Shown: positions 45,480 through 55,672, counted from the first letter of the stretch. The stretch is 64,000 bases of DNA from Mixophyes australis (GCA_036250195.1 JAVHZZ010000006.1:70842940-70906939), one strand, 5' to 3'. Numbers and translations: made by a program. Notes: generated by a model from the letters alone, not told the origin.

Positions 45480-45915
45480 AAACTTCATACCACAGATTCC
45501 TTCTTCCGCGCACAACCTCTCCTCATGTACAATCATACCTCTTACCACTAATAAATAAAGACACCGACAACTTCAGCTATGGCTTAAAAAAGGTCACAGT
45601 TTATTAAATGTATAAACCTGGTGGGGCGAGAGCACTTGCTTTCAGCTAACTAAATAAAAGCTAAACCAAACAGTGTACGGCCCCCCGGCCTACCACTGAT
45701 ACCGGGACCTAGTCCCTTACGATTGGCCGGTGCTAAATCTGGCGTAATAGTGACCACATCACTTCAGGGCTCACGAATGAATTGCCGTACAATGCAGAAC
45801 ACAGGGTTCCCGTACCGGGTAACCACGAACCAAGATGCTTCGAAGTATGTGGTGGCATTACCCAATCAGCGATAGCACCGTACGCCCGAGTTGCCAACTG
45901 CAAGGGCTCTCCTGC
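45480..45915 (-). repeat. Ngaro repeat B1
   Basis: 436 bp starting aaacttcataccacagattc on +, the copy of B2. It begins 14 bp after the end of the hydrolase frame, so the coding region and the repeat block are tightly packed. Confidence 0.95.
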
Positions 45916-45928
45916 CAAGCTGATGACC

Positions 45929-46564
45929 TTAAGGGTCAGACAGCCCGCCACCAAGTGACCTAATGACCTCAACTAAAGACAACCCAATCTGCTCTATAAA
46001 CAAATCATTCCCTACAACCGACAAATGTACCCCGTCTTGCCTATATAAATGAACTTTTGTAGCTGTGATCAAAGGATGAGGAATAACCACCCCTCCCAGG
46101 GACTGCAACGTCTTTCTCCCCATTCTATTGGCTTTGGAAAGCAGTGTTTTCATAATGGTCATCGATATGGGGGACCTCCACCTAAGCCTAGGTATAATAT
46201 TAGACCAGCATATGCGCACTTGCGGCCAGTAAGCCTGAATAGCGCGCAAATCTTCTCTTATTGCTATAAAAAGATCAAGGGACTTCCCTTTACCCAAATC
46301 GTTACCCCCTAGATGCAACACTAAAACGTCTGGTCTTCCTTCACTACACTCCAATTTCTTCAATAAAGGAATAAGAGCACTCCACTGCATACCCCTATAA
46401 CCAAACCATTTAATTTGAAACGAATCAGGTATTACTGAACCTCTTACCTCCCTATCGTGCCTGGATGCCCAGTACACATAGGAATGACCTACCAACCATA
46501 TCTGTCTCTCTCGATCCGATGGACCTGTAAATAAAATCCGCATTAAAACCAGATCGCACACCAC
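45929..46564 (-). CDS. SGNH/GDSL-type hydrolase of the Ngaro element
   Basis: 211 residues from ATG 46564, possibly starting at a later Met. The SGNH blocks are all visible: block I around residue 27 is IWLVGHSYVYW with the nucleophile Ser, block III is LHLGGNDLG (G-x-N-D), and block V is QDGVHLS with the Asp-x-x-His pair. Family members are esterases or lipases acting on ester bonds. The substrate here is unknown. It sits after the recombinase, just before repeat B1, on the same strand and in a separate frame. I recall accessory hydrolase frames in some vertebrate Ngaro elements. That role, perhaps in membrane or particle handling, is unproven. Confidence 0.82.
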   Translation of the reverse strand: MVCDLVLMRILFTGPSDRERQIWLVGHSYVYWASRHDREVRGSVIPDSFQIKWFGYRGMQWSALIPLLKKLECSEGRPDVLVLHLGGNDLGKGKSLDLFIAIREDLRAIQAYWPQVRICWSNIIPRLRWRSPISMTIMKTLLSKANRMGRKTLQSLGGVVIPHPLITATKVHLYRQDGVHLSVVGNDLFIEQIGLSLVEVIRSLGGGLSDP

Positions 46565-46925
46565 GATCCTCCTGATCCATCCACCTCAGTTTACAACCCT
46601 TTACCTGCCACCTTTACCACTCCTCTGATAAAACCTCTTTCCAACCACTTACCATTCCAATATCAGCTCCATATCAACCGTAACCACATATCATATATAA
46701 AAACATTCTTTCAACAAACCTTAAAATAATATTATAAACCTAAAAATAACAGTAAAGTGATATGGGGTTTAAACGTTGACCCAGGTGGAGGTAAACACCC
46801 AACCATTCATGGAGGCGCACCACTAATCAGGCCTTGATCCAGAAAGGATGAGAAAAATCCCTCCACGCCCCCGCTAAAAGCGACGAGCAGAGGAGCCCTG
46901 GGCTAACGTACAACGAAGGGGGCTG
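46565..46925 (-). other. Spacer between recombinase and hydrolase frames
   Basis: About 360 bp, AT-rich on average, with no long frame. It could contain a splice acceptor or internal start signal for the hydrolase, but none can be singled out. Confidence 0.5.
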
Positions 46926-47846
46926 CTAGCCTAGCTCAGGTCTAACATATTTCTTATAAACATCAGACTTCCATCTACCTATAGACTTAATTGCAGATAT
47001 AGACGCTCCTCTCCCAGCCGCTGCAGTAGCTGCCCCAATCCGAAAGGAGTGGGTACCGTACAACTCTGGGTTCAAACCAACATGCTTCAGCGTAGCTTTA
47101 AGTACTGCATTGAACTGAAACTTGGTCAATGGAGCCCCATCCGCATGTATCAACCATGGCTCAGATCCACTGGGTCGGACCCCCTCCAATCTAGAGCATA
47201 ACATAAACGCACAGATACTCTGGTCCTCATGAGCTTTGATCGACATCCAATACCCTTTGCTCATCTGATCCGTCTTTGATCTGAGAATCTTACAAGAGAG
47301 GACATTATGTGCAAGTAAAACATGCCTGGCCATTAGCGCATTGCCGATAACATGTTTAGAGGGGGAAACCAATTCGCTGACTCTGAACGCACCAAAAAAG
47401 GCAAGTGAAAATGCAGTACTAAACAACAGGGTTTCATAATCTGACTTTGTAACACTAGCCAGCGCAACTATCAACTGCTTCAATAGACTCGTCTCTATGG
47501 GCCTGCGATGATCCTCGACTGATGGCTGCTCCCTCGCCCAACCTCTCATGGCCCTTGATATAAGAAAACCCTTTGTTACGTCAATAAACCCATATAAACG
47601 GGCCATAAAGGAGATGCCCGCTAACATGGAGGACATAGCCGCCTTAGATAAACCTTCCTTGAAACGCTCCCAAATAAAAGCGTCTATATCCTCTTTCTGA
47701 CCTCCATCTTGTCGACCCTTTGATTCCAGAAATCTACACCACTGCTGCCAGGCTGCCTGATACACTCTCCTGGTAGAAGGGGCCAACGATCTTACAGCTA
47801 GATCTTGCAAGCCTGTTCGACAATCTGCCAGATAGATGGGGGACAC
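46926..47846 (-). CDS. Tyrosine recombinase of the Ngaro element
   Basis: 306 residues. The N-terminal core-binding domain is rich in Arg/Trp (RRVYQAAWQQWCRFLE near residue 30). The catalytic domain shows the first Arg in FGAFRVSELV, the H-x-x-R box in GTHSFRIGAATAAAGRG, the following W in SIGRWKSD, and the nucleophile Tyr in YKKYVRPEL. All four signature residues are present. The enzyme integrates a circular cDNA by strand exchange, which explains the absence of a target duplication. It overlaps the RT frame by 49 nt in another frame, so it is probably made by frameshift, reinitiation or splicing. Confidence 0.92.
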   Translation of the reverse strand: MSPIYLADCRTGLQDLAVRSLAPSTRRVYQAAWQQWCRFLESKGRQDGGQKEDIDAFIWERFKEGLSKAAMSSMLAGISFMARLYGFIDVTKGFLISRAMRGWAREQPSVEDHRRPIETSLLKQLIVALASVTKSDYETLLFSTAFSLAFFGAFRVSELVSPSKHVIGNALMARHVLLAHNVLSCKILRSKTDQMSKGYWMSIKAHEDQSICAFMLCSRLEGVRPSGSEPWLIHADGAPLTKFQFNAVLKATLKHVGLNPELYGTHSFRIGAATAAAGRGASISAIKSIGRWKSDVYKKYVRPELG

Positions 47847-49414
47847 GGGGAGCCCGTAAGCTTAGCTTGAGGAGCCAAAGTTCTAAACCTTGTCCATTGA
47901 AAGCGCGATAAGGCATCTGCTATGTTATTGTTTACGCCTGGAACATGCCTAGCGCTAAAAGTGATGTCCTTTTCCAAGCAACGCAGCACCAAATGTCTTA
48001 GTAAGGCTATAGCGGGAGGAGATGAAGAACTCTGCTTATTGATGCACTGCACCACCCCCAGGTTATCACACCAGAAAACGACTTGTTGACCTACCAACCT
48101 ATCGGCCCACAATTCCACCGCAACCACAATGGGAAAAAGTTCCAAAACCAGCAGGTTTTGAACTAACCCTCTAAGCCGCCATAGATCGGGCCACCATGCA
48201 GCACACCACTCCCCGTCAAAGTAGGCTCCGAATCCTGTCGAGCCCGCTGCATCAGTGTACAGGTTCAGCTGCTCGTTAGAAGCGATGGGACTAGGCCAAA
48301 TACGAACCCCGTTAAATTTAACTAGAAATGACAACCAAATGCGCAAATCCTGCCTGATTTCCTGCGAAAGTGTCACCCAAGCATGAGGACGAGTGAACCC
48401 AATGATTGCCATTTGCAGCTTCCTGCAGAAAACCTTCCCCATGGGTATTATTCTGCACGCAAAGTTAAGAGACCCTAAGAGAGACTGTATGCTCCGCAAC
48501 TTCAGGGACCTAGAACGCATGGCCATTTGAATTAAAGTCGCCAGCTTGTTAACTTTTTCCAATGGCAACCGACAACATCCTTTAACTGTGTCAATCTCTA
48601 TGCCTAGAAACGACAGGCAGGTAATAGGTCCCTCAGTCTTGTCCTGAGCTACTGGAACCCCTAAAATTGAAAACAGATACTGCGCATCGCGCAATACGTT
48701 GGAGCAGACTGGGGAATTGGCTGGCCCCATGAAAAGGAAGTCGTCCAGGTAGTGAGCAATACCCGGATGACCAGATCCTGCTTGCACACACCAGTGAAGG
48801 AAGGAACTGAACTTTTCAAAATAAGCGCAGGAAATAGAACACCCCATCGGGAGGCATAAGTCTACGTATATACCGTCTGGAAGCCTAAAGCCCATATAAT
48901 GGAACGACTCTGGATGCAGGGGTAACAACCTAAAAGCCGATTCTATGTCTAGCTTTGCTAACAACGCCCCTTCTCCAAATGATCTAACCAACTCCAATGC
49001 TTCCTCAAACGACTGGTACAACACTGAACTATCCTCCGGGTCAATAGCGTCATTAACTGAACTTCCTTGGGGGTGCGACAGGTGTTGTATCAATCGATAC
49101 CTCCCCGCTTGTTTCTTTGGGACTACGCCTACCGGTGATAACACTAAATCTGCCAAAGGAGATACTTCAAACGGCCCTGCCATGCGACCTAAAGACACTT
49201 CCTTTTGAACCTTCTCTAGCAAAATCTCGGGAAAAGTATAGGCAGACTTCAAATTCTTGGCAGCCTGAGCGCACACAGCACCCTTGATGGGTAAACTAAA
49301 ACCATAACTAAATCCTCTAAATAAAAATTCCGCTAACTGTTGGTCAGGGTGAAGGCGCAACCATCTAGTCAAAGCTTGCACCTTCACTGGTGAACGTGCT
49401 TTACTGCTTAGCAC
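47798..49414 (-). CDS. Reverse transcriptase / RNase H of the Ngaro element
   Basis: 538 residues. RT blocks: VPKKQAGRYRLIQHLSHP, LAKLDIESAFRLLPLHP (first catalytic Asp), LPMGCSISCAYFEKF, and HYLDDFLFMGP with the two Asp of the Y-x-D-D box. RNase H follows with LYTDAAGSTGFGAYF, a Glu in LVLELFPIVVAVELW, FWCDNLGVVQCIN and the closing DALSRF. This set is typical of DIRS-order pol, which has no DDE integrase and no aspartic protease. It overlaps the gag frame by 14 nt. All catalytic residues are present. Confidence 0.93.
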   Translation of the reverse strand: MLSSKARSPVKVQALTRWLRLHPDQQLAEFLFRGFSYGFSLPIKGAVCAQAAKNLKSAYTFPEILLEKVQKEVSLGRMAGPFEVSPLADLVLSPVGVVPKKQAGRYRLIQHLSHPQGSSVNDAIDPEDSSVLYQSFEEALELVRSFGEGALLAKLDIESAFRLLPLHPESFHYMGFRLPDGIYVDLCLPMGCSISCAYFEKFSSFLHWCVQAGSGHPGIAHYLDDFLFMGPANSPVCSNVLRDAQYLFSILGVPVAQDKTEGPITCLSFLGIEIDTVKGCCRLPLEKVNKLATLIQMAMRSRSLKLRSIQSLLGSLNFACRIIPMGKVFCRKLQMAIIGFTRPHAWVTLSQEIRQDLRIWLSFLVKFNGVRIWPSPIASNEQLNLYTDAAGSTGFGAYFDGEWCAAWWPDLWRLRGLVQNLLVLELFPIVVAVELWADRLVGQQVVFWCDNLGVVQCINKQSSSSPPAIALLRHLVLRCLEKDITFSARHVPGVNNNIADALSRFQWTRFRTLAPQAKLTGSPCPPSIWQIVEQACKI

Positions 49415-51719
49415 CTGACGCCTGCCCTCCTCTGCCTGCCCCTTCTCTACTTCTTGTGCAATCCCGAGCCGGGTGAGTCCCTCTGCATAGTGTGCAAATG
49501 TGCTTGTATTTGCAAGCGACTCCCCTTGTACATGTACCGCTATTGAAAGCGAAGCATTTATTGCGAGCGGGAAAGGAGGCCCCCTGCCTCCCCGGCCCTG
49601 GAAACCTGGGCACGGCGTTACTTCTCAACTCTGAAACTGAACGTCTAACCATATCCATCCATGTTTCAACATCCTTGGTACCAAACGGGATGTCCCTCTT
49701 ACCACTCAACCTTTCTCTGAACACCTGATCATACTCTCTCCAGATAAATGGGGCATCTGACTCGTACATCACTGTTATCATATGCAGATAACGCAGAATA
49801 TCACGCATGGCATCCGGTCTGGTTTCCAGATATACCGCGGCAAATGAGCAGAAACCTGAAATCCACTTGGTAAACGTTTTGTATGTGTCCTCACCCATAC
49901 CTCCTTTACTTGCTGCCTTTTCTAACTCTTTTTTCGCACGCCCCGTGATTGAAAAAATGTCTACATAAAAACCTTTGTTTATTCGGTCTCTTATGCATGG
50001 CCTAATACCGGTAGTAAGCCCTGTGTTAGCGCAACGCACTTTGTCACTGCCATCATCTCCTTCTTCATAAGCAGGTACTGCGTCTCCTGAATTCCTAACC
50101 CCTTTTGCCCCGCCAAAATGCTGTTGCAACACTTTCATGAGCTTGCGCGGCCCAGCCTCTGTGTCAGATTCGTTGCTACCCGAGGATGACATGGGAGGAC
50201 TACATGAATGAGCTACAGGAGAAAAACAATTTAAGTACTCACCGCTGCTTGCTGCTTCCTGCCTGGACGCAGGCGACGCCTCCCTGGTTCCGTGCGACGT
50301 TGAAGTACCGCCCTGTGGACCCGACTCGACCCGACCATCAGCGGAAACACACTCGCCTCCTGGCATACCCTGTAATACTGAATGACAAGACATATCAACA
50401 GCGGGACTGCTCCCTTGTAAATTCACCCCTGCGCCCACCGCCCCGTTGTTAGTACTGAGAAATTGGCCCGGGAATGGTACTAAGTTGAAACCAGGCGGCA
50501 TAGGGAATTGGCTGGACGGCGCCTGTGATTGACAGGCAGAAGTCTGCATCATTTGAAGGTGGGCACTATGTACGGTAGCGGATATCGTGTCAGCATAGGG
50601 GGTAGGCAAAGACATGCGAAAATTAGGAGGGGGGTAAGGGGCGGACCATTCCCCAATGGCATCACCTCTGAGCGACATCCTTTGCTGAGACTGCGTCTGC
50701 GTACGAAACTCAACCTGTGCGGGCTGGGGAAATGGGCTTCGTAACGGTAAATAGGAACCGGGACCAACTAATGTCTGAGAAGGCATATACCAAGTATGCG
50801 GTTGCGCCTGACTATGCAACACATTTCCCACCTGACCAAGCTGTGGGAACCCTGTCCCGTTATTGTGCCAGGCTGTCGTGTGAACCTGAGGGATGGGCTG
50901 GGTAGGGGGGAACGGGGTAAATGAGGAACCGCTAACATCCTGTGAGAATAATAAAGGAGACATTCCCTCCGCTTGAAAGCTAGAGAAGGGGGGCTGTGAG
51001 TTAAGAGCTGCCCTCTCCCTAGTCTGATACTGAACAAAACTGTCTTGTGATTGTACGTTTTGGTGCAACCTGGGGTCAGGTATCTGAGCAGGCAAAACCA
51101 GATCCCTCGCAGGCTGAGACACAGGGATTGGCGGTGGAACGCATACCAAAGACATAAGAGGTGGGGCGCTGTTGGGCCTCGTGTTCTGCGGCTGCCTCTG
51201 CACCACAGTCCCTACTTCTGACCGGGCATATGATGGGCCGACTTCCTTACCCTGGTGCCTTTGAGCCACGGGCCTCTGTTCACTACCCCCCGCCCTTAAA
51301 GGGTTAATAGTGCGTCCTCTACTGTTTTCAGCAGACCGAGCAAACCCCAGAGAGGGAGACCCTCTCCTTGCCGTGCTCTGTCTGACCCTGTCTGGAGCTG
51401 TAACGCCGGAGACTGGCTGCACAGCCTCTCTCTCTGGCGCATGCGCCCTCCTATCAATGGCCACCGTGGTTGCGCCCTTCCCCCCTGCTGAACGACCGCG
51501 GCGGGAAGAGCGTCTAACCCTTTCTCTTCCCCGCCCGGCCGCATTAGGTGCTGCGCGCTTCGCCCCGCTGCTGCCTCGGCGTGCAGACATCGTGTCAGCG
51601 CCGGAGGAAACAGCGGGCATCTGGGCTGTAGGGGAAGCGGGGGGGACATTGCGGGGAGGAGAATCAGCTCCCTCCGAGAATCTAGAGGGGGCAGGGGCAC
51701 TTCTCTTCGGGCGGGACAT
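49401..51719 (-). CDS. Gag-like protein of the Ngaro element
   Basis: 772 residues. The first two-thirds is low-complexity, rich in Arg, Ser, Pro and Gln, with a strongly basic start (KRSAPAPSRFSEG, RRSSRRGRSAGGKG). A more conserved domain occupies about residues 575-700 (KGFYVDIFSITGRAKKELEK, then FTKWISGFCSFAAVYLETRP). The C-terminus has two zinc motifs: C-x7-C-x5-C-x3-H (CFAFNSGTCTRGVACKYKH) and C-x2-C-x3-H-x4-C. These suggest RNA binding and particle formation. The order gag then RT with a 14-nt overlap suggests -1 frameshifting or reinitiation. Confidence 0.88.
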   Translation of the reverse strand: MSRPKRSAPAPSRFSEGADSPPRNVPPASPTAQMPAVSSGADTMSARRGSSGAKRAAPNAAGRGRERVRRSSRRGRSAGGKGATTVAIDRRAHAPEREAVQPVSGVTAPDRVRQSTARRGSPSLGFARSAENSRGRTINPLRAGGSEQRPVAQRHQGKEVGPSYARSEVGTVVQRQPQNTRPNSAPPLMSLVCVPPPIPVSQPARDLVLPAQIPDPRLHQNVQSQDSFVQYQTRERAALNSQPPFSSFQAEGMSPLLFSQDVSGSSFTPFPPTQPIPQVHTTAWHNNGTGFPQLGQVGNVLHSQAQPHTWYMPSQTLVGPGSYLPLRSPFPQPAQVEFRTQTQSQQRMSLRGDAIGEWSAPYPPPNFRMSLPTPYADTISATVHSAHLQMMQTSACQSQAPSSQFPMPPGFNLVPFPGQFLSTNNGAVGAGVNLQGSSPAVDMSCHSVLQGMPGGECVSADGRVESGPQGGTSTSHGTREASPASRQEAASSGEYLNCFSPVAHSCSPPMSSSGSNESDTEAGPRKLMKVLQQHFGGAKGVRNSGDAVPAYEEGDDGSDKVRCANTGLTTGIRPCIRDRINKGFYVDIFSITGRAKKELEKAASKGGMGEDTYKTFTKWISGFCSFAAVYLETRPDAMRDILRYLHMITVMYESDAPFIWREYDQVFRERLSGKRDIPFGTKDVETWMDMVRRSVSELRSNAVPRFPGPGRQGASFPARNKCFAFNSGTCTRGVACKYKHICTLCRGTHPARDCTRSREGAGRGGQASGAKQ

Positions 51720-51985
51720 GTTTTATGGCCAAAATACACTATGCAGGGAAAGAATTAGGCGATGGAAAGGATAAAGGCAAAATAAAGAAATAAACTGGGA
51801 GTTTAAATTGGGAGTAATGGGAAGCAAAATAAACCGAAAATAAACAGCAGTAAAAGTAGAGAAACAGCAGTAAATACAATCCCACTGTCTATGTAAAGCT
51901 TCAATTCCCACCACTACAGCAAAAACAGCTAGAAACACAGTTGAAACACAAAATGCAGCTACTCAGCCTGACACAGCTACTCCCT
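51720..51985 (-). promoter_or_regulatory. Ngaro 5' leader between repeat A1 and gag
   Basis: About 265 bp, A-rich on + strand (T-rich on the coding strand). It probably holds the promoter and leader together with A1. No specific site is identified. Confidence 0.45.
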
Positions 51986-52175
51986 GGGGATTTCTGCGAC
52001 GGAAGAGACCCAGCATCCTCTGCGTGAGAATATATGGGCACACAAACCTAAACACTCCCACAGGATTCTATTGGCTGGAGGTGACCAACAACTTAACCCT
52101 CAATGGGTAAGTGCTATGCTTCTGAACATGTGGATAAGTTTAAGGACGTTTGGCTTAATGTGCCTCACTTCTCAT
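51986..52175 (-). repeat. Ngaro repeat A1
   Basis: 190 bp forming the 5' terminus of the element on its coding strand, the copy of A2. It ends ...cacttctcat and passes directly into tRNA spacer sequence (tatctatacgttgg). Confidence 0.95.
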
Positions 52176-52213
52176 TATCTATACGTTGGAACCACATGAA
52201 GAACTAATAAAAA

Positions 52214-52295
52214 TGGCAGCAGTGGGATTTGAACCCACGCCTCCGAAGAGACTGGAGCCTAAATCCAGCGCCTTAGACCGCTCGGCCATGCTACC
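52214..52295 (-). tRNA. tRNA-Leu(UAG), copy 3
   Basis: Consensus 82-nt body, anticodon TAG, TTTTT terminator. It lies only 38 bp from the Ngaro end. The retrotransposon separates it from the leftover Leu(AAG) fragment of its own unit. Confidence 0.95.
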
Positions 52296-52578
52296 ACTCA
52301 TGAGCTTGCTTTCGTGAGCTCTAAGATCTGAAAAATGTCAATCAGATCAACAAAGCCTACAAATTCTGCATTTGAAAGCTGCATTTCAAAAAACAATGTC
52401 AGGAGAAAAATCCGTAAAATGCTAAATAACATGCTATAACCACAAATCAGAAAAAGGTTGAATAAAGTGCTTAAGCGATAAAGTTGATTACAAATATTTA
52501 CATTTTAATTGAGTTGCTATTTGTTCATTTCAACTGAATATCACAAAAATTTAGAGACAAGATCCAAACGTCTTATTT

Positions 52579-52660
52579 TGGCATCAGTGGGATTCAAAGA
52601 CATACCTTCAAAAAAACACAAGCAAAAATTCAATCCCTTACACCAATGAGCCATGCTGCC
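52579..52660 (-). pseudogene. Third tRNA-derived sequence, copy 3
   Basis: 82 bp, same sequence type as the copy at 42412. Confidence 0.75.
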
Positions 52661-53130
52661 ACCTTTGCTTTTCTATTTGTATGAAAAGTTGATAACATGA
52701 TGAAATGTTAGCTATGATGGTGCCTGGCGGTATATACATCACACTAAAATAATTTTCGTTTCTCTTCACTGTTTTCAAATCACTTTATTTAGAAATATTT
52801 TAAACCGGTTTGAGGAATGTCTTCGACACATGACTAAAGTTGCGATTTAGCTAAAATATACTTCCACCGGTAACACCAGCTGGATTTCTCAACTCCAGTC
52901 CTCAGGACCCCTAACAGTGCATGTTTTCCATATCTCCTTGCTTAAGCACAGGTGTATTCATAACTGACTGACACATTCTAACAGATCTACAGGTGGTATA
53001 ATTATTTCCCTTGTCACCTGGAAAGCAAGCACTGTTAGGGGCCCTGAGGACTGGAGTTGAGAAACACTGATCTTCACGCTTGAACGACATCTATACCGAT
53101 GTCTGCACCTTCTCTTGGATCTAACGAAAA

Positions 53131-53212
53131 TGGCAGCAGTGGGATTTGAACCCACGCCTCCGAAGAGACTGGAGCCTTAATCCAGCGCCTTAGACCGCTC
53201 GCCCATGCTACC
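53131..53212 (-). tRNA. tRNA-Leu(AAG), copy 3 (D-stem variant)
   Basis: Standard body, anticodon AAG, TTTT terminator. One base in box A/D stem is changed (gcccatg on + for ggccatg), which breaks a D-stem pair and may reduce transcription or folding. Confidence 0.88.
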
Positions 53213-53340
53213 ACTCATGATCTCTCTTTCGTGAGCTCTAAGATCTGACAATCAGAACAACAAAGCCTATAAATTCTGCATTTGAAAGCTGAGTATCTTC
53301 TTTATCTATACGTTGAAACCACATGAAGAACTAATAAAAA

Positions 53341-53422
53341 TGGCAGCAGTGGGATTTGAACCCACGCCTCCGAAGAGACTGGAGCCTAAATCCAGCACCT
53401 TAGACCGCTCGGCCATGCTACC
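53341..53422 (-). tRNA. tRNA-Leu(UAG), copy 4
   Basis: 82-nt body, anticodon TAG. One change next to the anticodon stem (tccagcacct on +). Otherwise intact, with TTTTT terminator. Confidence 0.92.
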
Positions 53423-53705
53423 ACTCATGAGCTTGCTTTCGTGAGCTCTAAGATCTGAAAAATGTCAATCAGATCAACAAAGCCTACAAATTCTGCATTT
53501 GAAAGCTGCATTTCAAAAAACAATGTCAGGAGAAAAATCCGTAAAATGCTAAATAACATGCTATAACCACAAATCAGAAAAAGGTTGAATAAAGTGCTTA
53601 AGCGATAAAGTTGATTACAAATATTTACATTTTAATTGAGTTGCTATTTGTTCATTTCAACTGAATATCACAAAAATTTAGAGACAAGATCCAAACATCT
53701 TATTT

Positions 53706-53787
53706 TGGCATCAGTGGGATTCAAAGACATACCTTCAAAAAAACACAAGCAAAAATTCAATCCCTTACACCAATGAGCCATGCTGCC
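53706..53787 (-). pseudogene. Third tRNA-derived sequence, copy 4
   Basis: 82 bp, same sequence type as the copy at 42412. Confidence 0.75.
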
Positions 53788-54252
53788 ACCTTTGCTTTTC
53801 TATTTGTATGAAAAGTTGATAACATGATGAAATGTTAGTTATGATGGTGCCTGGCGGTATATACATCACACTAAAATAATTTTCGTTTCTCTTCACTGTT
53901 TTCAAATCACTTTATTTCGAAATATTTTAAACCGGTTTGAGGAATGTCTTCGACACATGACTAAAGTTGCGATTTAGCTAAAATATACTTCCACCGGTAA
54001 CACCAGCTGGATTTCTCAACTCCAGTCCTCAGGACCCCTAACAGTGCATGTTTTCCATATCTCCTCGCTTAAGCACAGGTGTATTCATTACTGACTGACA
54101 CATTCTAACAGATCTACAGTTAATTATTTCCCTTGTCACCTGGAAAGCAAGCACTGTTAGGGGCCCTGAGGACTGGAGTTGAGAAACACTGATCTTCACG
54201 CTTGAACGACATCTATACCGATGTCTGCACCTTCTCTTGGATCTAACGAAAA

Positions 54253-54334
54253 TGGCAGCAGTGGGATTTGAACCCACGCCTCCGAAGAGACTGGAGCCTT
54301 AATCCAGCGCCTTAGACCGCTCGGCCATGCTACC
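54253..54334 (-). tRNA. tRNA-Leu(AAG), copy 4
   Basis: Consensus 82-nt body, anticodon AAG, TTTT terminator. Confidence 0.95.
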
Positions 54335-54462
54335 ACTCATGATCTCTCTTTCGTGAGCTCTAAGATCTGACAATCAGAACAACAAAGCCTATAAATTCTG
54401 CATTTGAAAGCTGAGTATCTTCTTTATCTATACGTTGAAACCACATGAAGAACTAATAAAAA

Positions 54463-54544
54463 TGGCAGCAGTGGGATTTGAACCCACGCCTCCGAAGAGA
54501 CTGGAGCCTAAATCCAGCGCCTTAGATCGCTCGGCCATGCTACC
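54463..54544 (-). tRNA. tRNA-Leu(UAG), copy 5
   Basis: 82-nt body, anticodon TAG. One D-loop-side change (ttagatcgc on +). TTTTT terminator present. Confidence 0.92.
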
Positions 54545-54828
54545 ACTCCTGAGCTTGCTTTCGTGAGCTCTAAGATCTGAAAAATGTCAATCAGATCAAC
54601 AAAGCCTACAAATTCTGCATTTGAAAGCTGCATTTCAAAAAAAAATGTCAGGAGAAAAATCCGTAAAATGCTAAATAACATGCTATAACCACAAATCAGA
54701 AAAAGGTTGAATAAAGTGCTTAAGCGATAAAGTTGATTACAAATATTTACATTTTAATTGAGTTGCTATTTGTTCTTTTTCAACTGAATATCACAAAAAT
54801 TTAGAGACAAGATCCAAACGTCTTATTT

Positions 54829-54910
54829 TGGCATCAGTGGGATTCAAAGACATACCTTCAAAAAAACACAAGCAAAAATTCAATCCCTTACACCAATGAG
54901 CCATGCTGCC
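54829..54910 (-). pseudogene. Third tRNA-derived sequence, copy 5
   Basis: 82 bp, same sequence type as the copy at 42412. Confidence 0.75.
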
Positions 54911-55380
54911 ACCTTTGCTTTTCTATTTGTATGAAAAGTTGATAACATGATGAAATGTTAGTTATGATGGTGCCTGGCGGTATATACATCACACTAAAAT
55001 AATTTTCGTTTCTCTTCACTGTTTTCAAATCACTTTATTTAGAAATATTTTAAACCGGTTTGAGGAATGTCTTCGACACATGACTAAAGTTGCGATTTAG
55101 CTAAAATATACTTCCACCGGTAACACCAGCTGGATTTCTCAACTCCAGTCCTCAGGACCCCTAACAGTGCATGTTTTCCATATCTCCTTGCTTAAGCACA
55201 GGTGTATTCATAACTGACTGACACATTCTAACAGATCTACAGGTGGTATAATTATTTCCCTTGTCACCTGGAAAGCAAGCACTGTTAGGGGCCCTGAGGA
55301 CTGGAGTTGAGAAACACTGATCTTCACGCTTGAACGACATCTATACCGATGTCTGCACCTTCTCTTGGATCTAACGAAAA

Positions 55381-55462
55381 TGGCAGCAGTGGGATTTGAA
55401 CCCACGCCTCCGAAGAGACTGGAGCCTTAATCCAGCGCCTTAGACCGCTCGGCCATGCTACC
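55381..55462 (-). tRNA. tRNA-Leu(AAG), copy 5
   Basis: Consensus 82-nt body, anticodon AAG, TTTT terminator. Confidence 0.95.
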
Positions 55463-55590
55463 ACTCATGATCTCTCTTTCGTGAGCTCTAAGATCTGACA
55501 ATCAGAACAACAAAGCCTATAAATTCTGCATTTGAAAGCTGAGTATCTTCTTTATCTATACGTTGAAACCACATGAAGAACTAATAAAAA

Positions 55591-55672
55591 TGGCAGCAGT
55601 GGGATTTGAACCCACGCCTCCGAAGAGACTGGAACCTAAAGCCAGCGCCTTAGACCGCTCGGCCATGCTACC
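55591..55672 (-). tRNA. tRNA-Leu(UAG), copy 6 (anticodon-stem variant)
   Basis: 82-nt body, anticodon still TAG. Two changes flank it (ggaacctaaagcc on + for ggagcctaaatcc), disrupting the closing pair of the anticodon stem. Function is doubtful. Confidence 0.82.

Larger units (their letters stand above)
44780..52175 (-). mobile_element. Ngaro-type (DIRS order) tyrosine-recombinase retrotransposon, complete
   Basis: 7,396 bp on the minus strand, with split direct repeats in Ngaro order: A1 (52175-51986), gag, RT/RNase H, YR, SGNH hydrolase, B1 (45915-45480), A2 (45479-45290), a 74-bp linker, B2 (45215-44780). A1 and A2 look identical, and B1 and B2 differ at one base that I can see. All four main frames are open. 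The flanks join as 'tatcttctt' + 'tatctatacg', which is exactly the uninterrupted spacer of the neighbouring tRNA units. So there is no target duplication, as expected for integration by a tyrosine recombinase. Near-identical repeats and open frames point to very recent insertion. Confidence 0.93.

Noticed and set aside
45158..45972. Minus-strand frames in the Ngaro B/A repeat block
   Set aside because: They lie within the terminal repeats, and one overlaps the end of the hydrolase in another frame. No motifs.
50186..51774. + strand and alternative minus-strand frames over the Ngaro gag
   Set aside because: Shadows of a GC-rich, low-complexity coding region. The gag frame has zinc motifs and the others do not.
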